64,000 nucleotides of DNA from Brachionus rotundiformis (Eukaryota > Rotifera > Eurotatoria > Ploima > Brachionidae): contig JAESIW010000109.1 in the NCBI GenBank assembly GCA_016802295.1, positions 730,426 through 794,425 on the forward strand. The letters are read 5' to 3'. This document shows positions 44,121-54,892 of this stretch, in pieces (within the stretch, counting starts at the first letter, position 1; each line of letters opens with the position of its first letter). The notes under the pieces were generated by a model. It saw only the letters and a program-made list of their open reading frames with translations. It ran no database searches and was not told the DNA's origin. The translations under genes and the position numbers were made by a program.

Positions 44121-47100
44121 CTAAAGTGAACGATAATATAATTTTAATACAAAAACCAAATTATTGATCACGTTTAAATTGGTATGATTACCAAATGATC
44201 AAAATTTTTAATATTTTTCTTAAATAAAAAATCATGCTAATCCAAAAAAATGTGATAATGCTTTCTTTACATAATATAACAGAATGGATAATTCCCATCA
44301 GCTGAATTAAATATCTGAATGCCAGTCAAAAATTTTCAAGGATCTTGCGTGGAAAGAAGCGGTGAGTTGTGAAAGATGGCGAAATCACAGTCAAAATTAC
44401 AGCTTAAGGAGTTAACAAGAAGGAAAAATATGCCAAAAGATTAGTTTAGGGATATTATCTTTTCTGTCAATAAATAAATAAAATAAAAATCAAATAAGTG
44501 CTTAGATTTTTTTCCACTTATGCAAAACTAATCTATTTTTTTTTAATTATTTAAGCTTTGTTTTATTTAATCGAGCATTAAGAACAGGTTTTCAAAAAAA
44601 GATTCGCTCAACCGAGTTGCAGAGATTGAGAAAAATCATCATCCTATATGATTAAATAATGGATTTTTTAAATTAAAAAAAAATTAAATTTTTTACAAAC
44701 AATTAATACTTAAAAATAAAATAAATATTTTTTTCAATTTTGAGTAATAATTTTATGCGGGATCTTAGATGGTTCACTGGTCATATGGAATATTTTTGAA
44801 AAAAAATTATTATTCTTTTTTATATCTTAGTTGTAAGAATTTTTTCATATATTCAATTATAAAATTCAATAAACAACTATTTATCATGTTTTTTATTAAA
44901 AATTAATTATACTTACGGTCTTGATAATTTTCATTTAATAGAATTTTAAATAATAGGATTTTTATAAGCTTTTTTTCAAACAAATAAACTAATAATATCA
45001 AAAAAATCTTGAAATTATTAAACTCAACGTCTATTCAGAAATGGAATTATGATATGTCCTCAAAAAAAATTCTAAAAATAAAACTGTATTTTGTTAAATT
45101 AATCTTATCTTTTTGTTCAATTATTAAACTAATTAGTTGCTTCACTTAAATTTGTTTTAAGAAAGTATACAAGTGCTGGTTGATTCGAGTATATTTATAA
45201 AATAAAACTTAATTAGAGTGATTGATTAATTTTTTTCGATTAATTTTTTGTAAATAAGATTAATACGAAAAAAAATCTACAAATTAAATAATTCCCAATA
45301 ATTACTTATATTGAACAATTTCTTAAATTGTGCAATCATTTGAATAAAATGAGGTTTATTTAAAAAAATCAAAAACAAAGATAATTGTCTAACCAATGAT
45401 TAATATTTTTAATAACAATTTATTATCATAACCATTTAGAATAAACAATTGATGCAATTTATTCTCTTTAAAATACATAAATAAACAGAGATTAAATAAA
45501 TTATAGTTTATTGTTGTATTATTAAATACTAATAGCAAATATATCAAATTAATAACTTAGGTTATGCTATTAGAATTAGCTTAAATTTGTTATTTAGATA
45601 TCGTTGTATAAGCGATTTTTATCTGGTGTCTTTGGTCATATTTTGGCATTTTAAAGTTTACTTAAAGCAGAGGCAAACAAAAGTGACGAAAGAGTACTAG
45701 GAGACTTGGTCAAAATGCATAAGATTGAAGGTTGAATTGACTTAACTGTCTTTAAGAAAAACTTACTGTCCTGATCCGGCTTATTAATACTATTTTCCTA
45801 GACTTTCGGGGTACTTGATTTTATTAACAATTGAGAAGATATTTGATATTTTTGTTATGAATAATAAATGGATTTGGTAAAATAAAACCCAAAGTAGATT
45901 GTCTAGATACCCCTCGCTTGAATCTAAGAAGATCAAATAGCAAAAAGTTTGGTAATAAAAGATAACACTACCATTACAAGTTTCTAGCAAATAGGATCGT
46001 AAAAAGCAGCCAATATCACTAAAAATATGACTGCAATTGTCACTTGTAGATCAATTATTACCAAAGCTTATGATACTGGTACTAAGATACAAATAATAAT
46101 GCCTAAGTACTTATTGTAAAAGATTGTTTTACTTTTTTATTTCTTAAAATGAATTATTTTTTAAATAAATGCTGAAAAGCTGAAAGGCTTCAACTTATCT
46201 GATCCAACAAAAAAAAACAATTCTTATAGAAAGTTTTGAGCATTTTTTTATTATAAAATAAAATACAGAAGTATATTTCAATGGTTTATCTAATTTTTTT
46301 TGTCTGCAGAGCAGTCCAACATGATTATAAATGCAAATCTGGACATAATACTCGGTTATGGCTAAATTTTAACAAGCAAATGAAGAAAGAGGACGTTTAG
46401 GTATGCTTGATTGAATTTATTAATCAGCATGGTATAGGAAAGATTTTGTGCAATCGTACTGGAGTAAGTTTATACAAAGATAAAAGTTTTTTTTACTGAT
46501 GGCTCTAAAAATTAAGTAAAGATTTTTTGACGCTAAAAAAATCTGTTAAACTTATAAAATTTTTTTTAACCTTAAACCATTCTCTAAAAAAATATATATA
46601 TAAACCTTTAGCAAATTTGCTTCTGGTAGACTGCTTTTAAAATCATTCTACCAGAATATTTACAACTTAACTAAAAGTTGAATTTTTTAAATTGTATAAA
46701 ATTATTATCTAAAAACAACAAATGATTTCTGAGTTGAAAATTTTTGTTTTTCTTTAGGTTATGATTAAAATCTTGGGAAATTTTTTTTGATATTCATGTT
46801 TAAATTTTTAATTGTGCTAATTTCCTAAAGAGTGAAAAATAAAAAATAATTGAAAAATAATTATCTCTTGCTAAATATCTGCTTTTTTTCCTATTATTAC
46901 ATTTATTTAAAAAAAAAAACCCATTCAAATTTCTCAAACCAAGACATTTCCTATTTGTATATGGACCAAAAATCGATATTGTCATTATTTATATTACATT
47001 TATTTTTATTTTCGTATTAAAAAATTGATCTTAAGTTTGATTTAAGAAAAATAATTTTTTTCAATTTAAATTTTTATATTTAAAAAAATTAGAACTAACT

Positions 47101-48850
47101 GTTTAATTTTGTGTAGCTATATTAGCTTTTTTTCATATTTATGATTTATTTCTTTACTATAGACAACAATGGAAACAAATTTAAATCAAGAATCAAATTT
47201 TTATTATCATTCTATTTAACTATATAACTAAATTTTTGTCCTAACTAGTAAATAATTAATAATTAATTTTATTTATTTTACTTTGGTCAAGCATTTGACT
47301 TGAATTTAAAATTTTAATTTCCACCAAACTATCTTAATTAAATATAATTTTTTTGATTCAATAGCAGATTCTTTTTTGTATGAAAAATAATTGATGTTCT
47401 CGATTATTTAATTTTAAACTAATAATTATTATTTAAGATTCAGACAGGATAATTTTTAATATTGATAATTTCTTGATAAAAAATTATTCAGTCTAGCTAA
47501 TGCTTGATAATTTAAAAGCTACTTTTTATGACAAATAAAAAAAATTCAATAGCAAAACAGGGCAAAAAAATTTTCCTTCATTAGTTAACTGTTTATTATA
47601 TAATTAAGTTTTTCGTATTGCTAAAAATACAAAATACCACATCTTGCCACAACAAGTTGGATACAGTGCCATTGATTTTTCAGGCTAGAGTATGAAACCA
47701 ATTTATTATTAAAATTTTCATAATTAGAAAAAAAAGGTATTTTAAGTTTTTATTTTTAGATACCACAATTGACCTTTTTGGACAACAATATTAATTTCCT
47801 GCTTGATTTATTAATTATGGATTATTTGATGACCAATTTAATAAAATAATAATAAGTCCAAAGATTTAATTTTTTTAAGAGCCAGTTGTTTGAATACTTG
47901 AAAATAAAAATTTTAGGCTGAAATAATTTTCAAATTATATACAACTGCCTTTATTCATTTTTTTAACACAGCTAGATATGCTTACGTTTGTTTAAATTAG
48001 AAAATTCAATAAAAACAATCAGTTTTTTTTTAATTTGAATTATGATAAATTAAGACACAAACTCGTGATTTTAAAACCTAAATCAATCTCAGTCAAAATT
48101 TTGACAAAATCTAATTAAATTTTTTTTATTTCTAATTAATTGTTAATATTAATTCGGAAAAAATTAACCATGTCTCCAAGATTTACTTTTATATGAAAAT
48201 GTTCAACAAAAAAAAAAAAGATTTCCATCTAAAAAGCTTATTAAAGATATTTAAATTCGTAATAAGTATTTTGATAAAAATGATCCTAATTAGATCATTT
48301 GTTTGCTTTATTTATTCCCAAAACATGATACTCTGAAAACGAGATTGATTACAGTTTAAATATGTTTTCGTTTACTGAATTACGATTTTGTGATGATAGT
48401 CTGGTTCGTAAAAATTCAAATAATTCAAATAACTTTAATTATTCCTTAGTTTTTTTTTTACATTTTCTAATCAAATTTCAATAAACTTAAATTATAAATG
48501 AAAATTTTCATATTGTCTGGTAAAATTTTGGATGTGGATTTAGCATTTTTTTAATATTTCAAGCCTTAAAATATTATCAAATTGAATCATTTTTGTTTAA
48601 TTAATTTTTTTTTAGGCTTTAAAATTATCGTCTGCATCCATTAGCCCAGTGAGTTTGGCCATTTAGATCCCAAGCAAGACCAACTAGATTAATAAAAATT
48701 CTTGCTCAATTTCTACCATTTAAACAAAATTTTCTTAATTTTTAAAATAAACTCAAAATTTAAGTTCCTAATTAATAGTTCCTTTTGATTAGATTGATTA
48801 GATTTAAGATTTAGTTAAATTTAATACGATTTGCCTTACTTATTTTAAAT
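44121..48850. other. Long AT-rich intergenic region
   Basis: No gene could be built. Less biased islands at 45660-46000 and 46310-46460 may be transposon debris (short frames with stops). The remainder is A/T runs. Confidence 0.4.
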
Positions 48851-48950
48851 TTTTTTAATTAAGATACCAAATTTCCGTCTAAACTGATTGCATAAAAAAT
48901 AATTAACAATAACAGTTTATTTTTTTTCTTTTTAAACAAAAGTAATTGCT

Positions 48951-49300
48951 TGGTGTCTGCACACGAAGAAAGACATTTTAGTGCTCGAGAAGGTTCAAAT
49001 AAGAGCAACAAAATTGGTAAAATCACTAAGGCATCTATCAAATGAGAAGAGATTAGAGAAGTTGGAACTCACTACCCTGAGCAAGAGAAGAGAAACAGGT
49101 GATCTTGTCGTATTTCAAGATAGCTATTTGTTCTACCAAAATGAATCAGCATGATCCAAACAATCTTTGCGATTCGGTGAGCTGTCTGGTCCAGCCAGGA
49201 GTATACGCAGGTACCAACACAGAATGTCCAAACAACTTACGAAGCACTATATGGGTTCTTGCTTGGCGGGATAAACTATGACTATAACTATAACTGTTTT
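48951..49300 (+). pseudogene. CR1-like LINE 3' end
   Basis: The plus-strand frame reads TKKDILVLEKVQIRATKLVK, SLRHLSNEKRLEKLELTTLS and KRRETGDLVVFQ, the standard CR1 ORF2 C-terminal block, to a TGA near 49152. After it come GELSGPARSIRRYQHRMSKQ and a stop near 49278, then a short ATAACT-type tandem tail (ACTATGACTATAACTATAAC), typical of a LINE 3' end. This is a 5'-truncated dead copy. Confidence 0.72.
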
Positions 49301-49800
49301 CCTTGATTCTAAAACTTTTTAAAATATGAAGACTTGATGGAGATAATTAATGTCAAAGATTGGTTAGCCATATATTGCATATATTTTGCCAGACAATTTC
49401 TGCTATTCACTTATTAAAAAATATTCAAAGAGCAAACTTCTTCTAAGAATATATTGAGAGAAACGATAGAATAAACTGTGGCTTATTTATAAAGTATTGA
49501 AAAGATCTTAGTGCCAATTAAACCAATTCACTACACAAAATCTTCATTGAATGATCAAGTGGAAAATAAAATTAATAACTGTGCATTATTATAACAATGC
49601 ACTTAGGCTCTTCAACCACTTGGTATTTTAAATTTATCATTTAGACTGTAAACAAAGCAAATTAGCTTAATGTAGGGAAATTCTACTGGAGTTTGTGGAA
49701 GATGGCTGGTAAATTTTGTTTTTTCATGTATTTAAAAAAAAAAACAGAAAAATATATCATATTTCATATATGAATTTTTGAAAAAGGGATTTTTATATAC
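49301..49800. other. AT-rich flank of the mariner-type element
   Basis: No gene seen. Confidence 0.4.
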
Positions 49801-49802
49801 TA

Positions 49803-50506
49803 ACGGGTGCCCAATAATGCTTGTCCGAAACTTCGATTAGAAAAAAATAGATGATTAGATAATGATAATATTATGAAAATTTACAGTTTGATACAAAATT
49901 TTGTCTTTTTTTCGAAAATAATAATGGTTTTTTAAATTTTTTATTTTTTCGCATGCTCAATGCTGAGGTGTGACACATAGTCTGACCCAAAATTGTCCTC
50001 TGTGATCAAGATAATTCGAATACAAGTATAATATATCAATTTGTAGAGAATTTAATCTTGATTAAAATGAGCTATTGTTTGTTTTAATCGGATGGTTTTT
50101 GAAGGAGTTATGTTAAAAAAACAGCAAAATCTTAAGATTTTATGAAAAAGTGAAAATTCAGTAAAATGATCTTTTTTTTCAAATATCTTTCGACCAGAAT
50201 TAGATATTGCCCTGAAATTTTACACACAAATTAAATAGAGAATCAGCTATTGAATGAATAGCTAATTAATATTTTTTTTTGATTTAAAGCACTTTTATAA
50301 GAGTTTTTTTACATTAAAGGTATAGTCCCTTTCTTTGATAAATATTTCAAAGATTTTAATATAAAGCCGCTAAATAAAGTATATTATTTAAAAGCTAAGA
50401 TCCTAAGCTACAAAATAATATATAATTCTTAATAGTTGTACAAGGATTTGATGAAAAATAATTGAATTAAAATTAATAAAAATTTTATTTTTTTTTAAAT
50501 TTTGTT
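49803..50506 (+). repeat. Left TIR, 704 bp
   Basis: Pairs with 51817-52520 on the opposite strand. Contains no ORF. Together the two TIRs make up 52% of the element. Confidence 0.9.
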
Positions 50507-50512
50507 GTTATT

Positions 50513-51705
50513 TTATTTATGACAATAAGCTCCTTTGGCTTCTTCAACATCTCTTATCCTTTTTGTAAAACTATTAACTGCATTTCTAATGTGTTCAACT
50601 GGCACTCGCTCGACTCCTCTTTTAATTTCTTCAATGAAATCCTCCCTTTTGGCAAACTTGTTTGTCCTCATATTTGTCACACAGGCATTCCAAAAAAAAT
50701 AATCACACGGGTTCAAATCGGGTGAATTGGGAGGCCAATTGGTACTTCTTATAAATTTGAAAAGATTATTTTCACACCATCTTTGTGTCGTCTTAGCGGT
50801 GTGCGGTTTTGCGCCATCTTGTTGATATACCCATTTATTTGTGCCGAAAATTCTTTGACCTTCTCGTTTCGCAAAAGGCAAAATTCTGCGCTGGTAAAAT
50901 GTAAAGTTAATTGTTTCATCTTAAATCATTAATAAAAATTTGGGTTTATAAAATTTGTTTTAAAAAACTTTTGTCTAAAAAATATGGCTTCGTTGGTCCT
51001 TTTTCTGTTAAGCCTATCCAAACCATTACAGATAGTGGAAACTTAGAAACACCATATAAACCTTATTTAATTTAAGATTTTTAAGATTTTTTAAAATTTA
51101 AATTTTTAAGAAAATTAAGTAAACCTCCTTTTAAATCAGCTTCCTCTCGTGAAATGGCGTAAACTCTCTGATTTTGTTTATTCAAGCCCCCGTCAACAGC
51201 GAACAATTTCTCATCCGAAAACATTATCGGTAAATTTTTGAACTCTTTGTTCTTATTTTTTCGCCAAAATTGAGAAAAGCGCAATCTTTTGACTACATGA
51301 GCTTCTTTCATCAAAGGAATTTTTCTCTTTTTATAGGCCTTAATTTAATCATTTAAAGCAAAATTTAAAAAAATCTTTAAATTTTACTATAAGGTTAAGT
51401 TCTTTAAATATGTTCACCACAGATCCTTTTGAAATATTCAATTTGGCCGCAATTTGTCTGCCAGAATGATTATTGGTTAATCGTTTAACTTTACGTTTAT
51501 TAATTTGTGTGACTGCTGACCGAGGTCTACCCGATGATTTTTTTGAAGCAGTTTTGCCATTGTCTTTAAAATCTTTAATCCAACGAGAGACTGATCTTTG
51601 AGAAACTTTTCCGCAAAGCATTTGAAAAATTCCAGTGTTGGATATTCCATTTTGATGGTGTTGAATAACCAATTCACGTAAGGCTTGTTGCTTGGGACGT
51701 CTCAT
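50513..51705 (-). CDS. Mariner-type transposase, DD37D, with three introns
   Basis: Exons 51705-51388, 51338-51125, 51061-50969 and 50919-50513. The introns are 49, 63 and 49 bp, all GT-AG, with phases 0,1,1. Splicing gives an uninterrupted 343-residue protein, the usual mariner length. The paired helix-turn-helix region is residues 1-105 (SQRSVSRWIKDFKDNG, then GRQIAAKLNISKGSVVNIFK) with a GRPRS motif between. The catalytic triad is D148 (MFSDEKLF), D243 (VYQQDGAKPHTA) and D281 (SPDLNPCDYFFW). Spacing between the last two is 37 residues ending in Asp, so DD37D, the maT signature. The ATG at 51705-51703 (MRRPKQQ) is chosen because upstream codons are not protein-like. Introns in mariner transposases are uncommon. 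Intact by reading frame. Confidence 0.88.
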
Positions 51706-51816
51706 ATTTATTATTTTAGATTTTAGATTTGAAAAATTATCCAAATATGATCAAAAAAAATTAATTAAATTTTAGGATTTATGCAATAAGTCTTAAATAG
51801 GAATTTTTAAAAGCAA

Positions 51817-52520
51817 AACAAAATTTAAAAAAAAATAAAATTTTTATTAATTTTAATTCAATTATTTTTCATCAAATCCTTGTACAACTATTAAGAATTA
51901 TATATTATTTTGTAGCTTAGGATCTTAGCTTTTAAATAATATACTTTATTTAGCGGCTTTATATTAAAATCTTTGAAATATTTATCAAAGAAAGGGACTA
52001 TACCTTTAATGTAAAAAAACTCTTATAAAAGTGCTTTAAATCAAAAAAAAATATTAATTAGCTATTCATTCAATAGCTGATTCTCTATTTAATTTGTGTG
52101 TAAAATTTCAGGGCAATATCTAATTCTGGTCGAAAGATATTTGAAAAAAAAGATCATTTTACTGAATTTTCACTTTTTCATAAAATCTTAAGATTTTGCT
52201 GTTTTTTTAACATAACTCCTTCAAAAACCATCCGATTAAAACAAACAATAGCTCATTTTAATCAAGATTAAATTCTCTACAAATTGATATATTATACTTG
52301 TATTCGAATTATCTTGATCACAGAGGACAATTTTGGGTCAGACTATGTGTCACACCTCAGCATTGAGCATGCGAAAAAATAAAAAATTTAAAAAACCATT
52401 ATTATTTTCGAAAAAAAGACAAAATTTTGTATCAAACTGTAAATTTTCATAATATTATCATTATCTAATCATCTATTTTTTTCTAATCGAAGTTTCGGAC
52501 AAGCATTATTGGGCACCCGT
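51817..52520 (-). repeat. Right TIR, 704 bp
   Basis: Inverse of 49803-50506. Its inner edge lies 112 bp upstream of the transposase ATG, so the promoter is probably within or just inside this TIR. Confidence 0.9.
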
Positions 52521-52522
52521 TA

Positions 52523-53159
52523 TGATGAAGTTTTTTTTTTGCTAAATTAATTTAATTAAAATTGGAGAATAGAAAGAAAAGAATGCTTTTAAATGAATAA
52601 GAAAATTTAAATACTTCTTTATGGCTTACACCGAAAAATGGGAATAAAATTCCTAAATTTAAAACCACTTAATTTAATTAATATTATTTATATAAAAATA
52701 GTATTAATTTAATATGTATATGAAATTCATTTAATATTAGTTTTTATAAATTCAAATATTATATTCAATTACCTCTTTTCAATGTTTATAAATTAAAATT
52801 ATAGTAAAAAAATTATATCTTTTTTATTAGTTTATTATTTTTATTTATAAATAAAGTATTTTTTGCTAGTTGCTAATTTACTTCAATCGTATGTAATATT
52901 TTAAATTTTTAATATTTTAAATAAACAAGAGGAAAAAAACAAAAATTTTGATTTCATCTTACTATTTAACACAAAGAAGCCCAATCTTACTATTCAACTC
53001 CTTTTTAAGAAATTGAATAAACTTGAAAATTTGAGGGTTAACAGCTTTTTTTCTGAAATTGATATTTTTATAAAGCTTTCTTTTCAAAATAAGTTTCACG
53101 GAAATTTTCAACCTAATGATATTTATCACTAAAGCTTAAAAAATACTGAAAATCGAGAC
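52523..53159. other. AT-rich intergenic
   Basis: No gene seen. Confidence 0.4.
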
Positions 53160-53543
53160 TCAAAAAAAAGGATTTTATTTTATAAAGATGTTTATTTAAA
53201 AGCTTAAATTCAATTATATGTGTGTACAAAATTTTAAGATAATACCTTAAATAAATCAAAAGTTATTTGATAAAAACATAAAAACACAGGTTTTAGGATT
53301 TTAGAACATGTCATTTTTTGGTGTTATTTGATTGTATCTTCTCGAAATTTTGACGGAAAAATACAATCTAAAGCTTATTTTAATCATAAAAAAATTTTCT
53401 ACAAAATGATATATTAAACTCGCAACTTTAGTATGGTGTCTTATGAGGACAACCTAGGTCGCAGGTAGAGGTCAATTAGTAGGCCAAAGTGAACTAATTT
53501 TGAAAAGAAAGATTTAAAAAGATATCAATTTTTGGCCACCCGT
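53160..53543. mobile_element. Diverged single end of a related mariner-type element
   Basis: Shares order and short strings with the right TIR of the intact element: TGTGTGTACAAAATTTTA, then TTATTTTAATCAT...TTTTCTACAAAATGATATATTA, a GGACAA stretch and a closing GGCCACCCGTA (intact: GGGCACCCGTTA). No opposite end or transposase was found. The relationship rests on eye alignment. Confidence 0.4.
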
Positions 53544-53671
53544 AATCAAAAATGACTAATAGAAACTTAAAATTTACTTGAAATACTTAATTATTCTTAT
53601 TTTATTTTAAATTAATTTTTTCCAATTCCTCAGATATTTTAATTTTAAATTGAAATTATTGTAATTAATCA

Positions 53672-53691
53672 GTCGGGCTTTCTAGTGTTAA
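53672..53691. mobile_element. Solitary right end of the piggyBac-type MITE family
   Basis: GTCGGGCTTTCTAGTG followed by TTAA, the same 16-bp end as in the MITE at 37602-37815. No left end was found within 1 kb. Confidence 0.75.
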
Positions 53692-54154
53692 AAATCCAAT
53701 GAGCGAAAAAATTGGCTAAAAAATTAACCATGAAAAGAATAAACATTCCCACGATAAAAAATTAAAAGAGATAGAGGTTCCCACGGCAATCACCATACAA
53801 CTATTATTCATCCTTTTTCATTGGATTTCTGTTAATAAATCAGAGTCTTGTTCTTAATTTTCTAATATAAAGTTATAAATATATTATTTCAAAGAGATGA
53901 TCGAAACGATGATTTTTATATTGAAAATTTTCTCTTTCAGTTTTAAGAAATATGTTGTCAAACTTTAGTTTTACAAAATCTCCATTAAATATTATTTCTT
54001 TCAGTAATCTATATAATTTATTATGAAGCTAAATAGAAACTATCTAGAACGGACATAATAAATCATTATATTTTTTTCTAACCCCTAACCCGTTAATAAC
54101 ATAAATTTGGTTAATAGATTTAAACAAAGTGATAAAGGATCTGTGCGTGAATTT

Positions 54155-54300
54155 AATTTAAGTCCAAGAAGATTCAATTTTATGACCAATTGTGTGGTGC
54201 CACATTGGTATGCTGTGTTTAAGCATGCAATATCCACCATATTGGTAAACACCTCTGAGTCTAGAATAGACTAGGAAGCATCAGGGATTTAGGTTTAAGT
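54155..54300 (+). pseudogene. LINE ORF2 C-terminus remnant
   Basis: The plus frame reads SPRRFNFMTNCVVPHWYAVF then KHAISTILVNTSESRID. It matches the closing block of CR1/L2-type ORF2 (N.V..WN.LP..VV.A.SVN.FK..LD). Stops lie on both sides. Confidence 0.55.
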
Positions 54301-54892
54301 TTATGTTAATCTAAACCACTGTATTTATTATAATTTTTTAATTAAAAATAATTCATAAAGAAATGATTTTTTTTGAAATTTTATTTTACAAAAAATCCAA
54401 CTTTTAATTACAAAAAAGAGTTTGATTTAGGAAAAAAATTCTAAAAAAAGGCCAAGACAAAAAAATTGGCCCGTAAGAAAAAAATTTCTCAAGAACGTGA
54501 AGATTAATTAGTTATACTGTTAGACAATGCCCTTTATGAATGATGATCAATGCTCTAATTAAGATCGTTAGACTAGGCGATTTACAGAAAAATATTAAAT
54601 AAAAATAAATTTAAAATTTTGAGATGAATAGGTTCAATTAGGCGACAACATCGATTCTAATCGTTCTCTTTAGGTCCTAATGTAATCTAAATTAGAGCAA
54701 TACGATAAAATTAAACATTTATTGATTAGACATAATAAATCCCTACCGCGACATGGCCTATTGAATCTTCGGTCTGATTAATTGGCATATAGGGGTTGTT
54801 TGATTTAGGAGTATGCTGAACAATTTTGGTTGGAGTTCTAAGCAAATTTGGCGCCAAATTAAAAACAAATTTAAATTAGAATAATTTCAAAA

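Larger units (their letters stand above)
49803..52520 (-). mobile_element. Complete mariner-type (DD37D, maT-like) transposon with 704-bp TIRs
   Basis: 2718 bp bounded by a TA duplication (49801-49802 and 52521-52522). The ends read ACGGGTGCCCAATAATGC and its complement. Terminal inverted repeats run 49803-50506 and 51817-52520, both 704 bp. Every part I compared was identical, including about 130 bp at the outer ends and 45 bp at the inner ends. The unique centre holds one transposase gene on the minus strand. Its stop is 6 bp from the left TIR, so the 3' UTR lies in the TIR. Near-identical ends and an intact gene suggest recent activity. Usual mariner TIRs are about 30 bp. Confidence 0.92.

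Noticed and set aside
45790..45990. 66-codon minus frame
   Set aside because: No start context, splice sites or family resemblance; at most transposon debris.
46310..46460. Less AT-rich island with a short plus-strand frame
   Set aside because: A stop interrupts it and no domain is recognised; too weak to call a gene.
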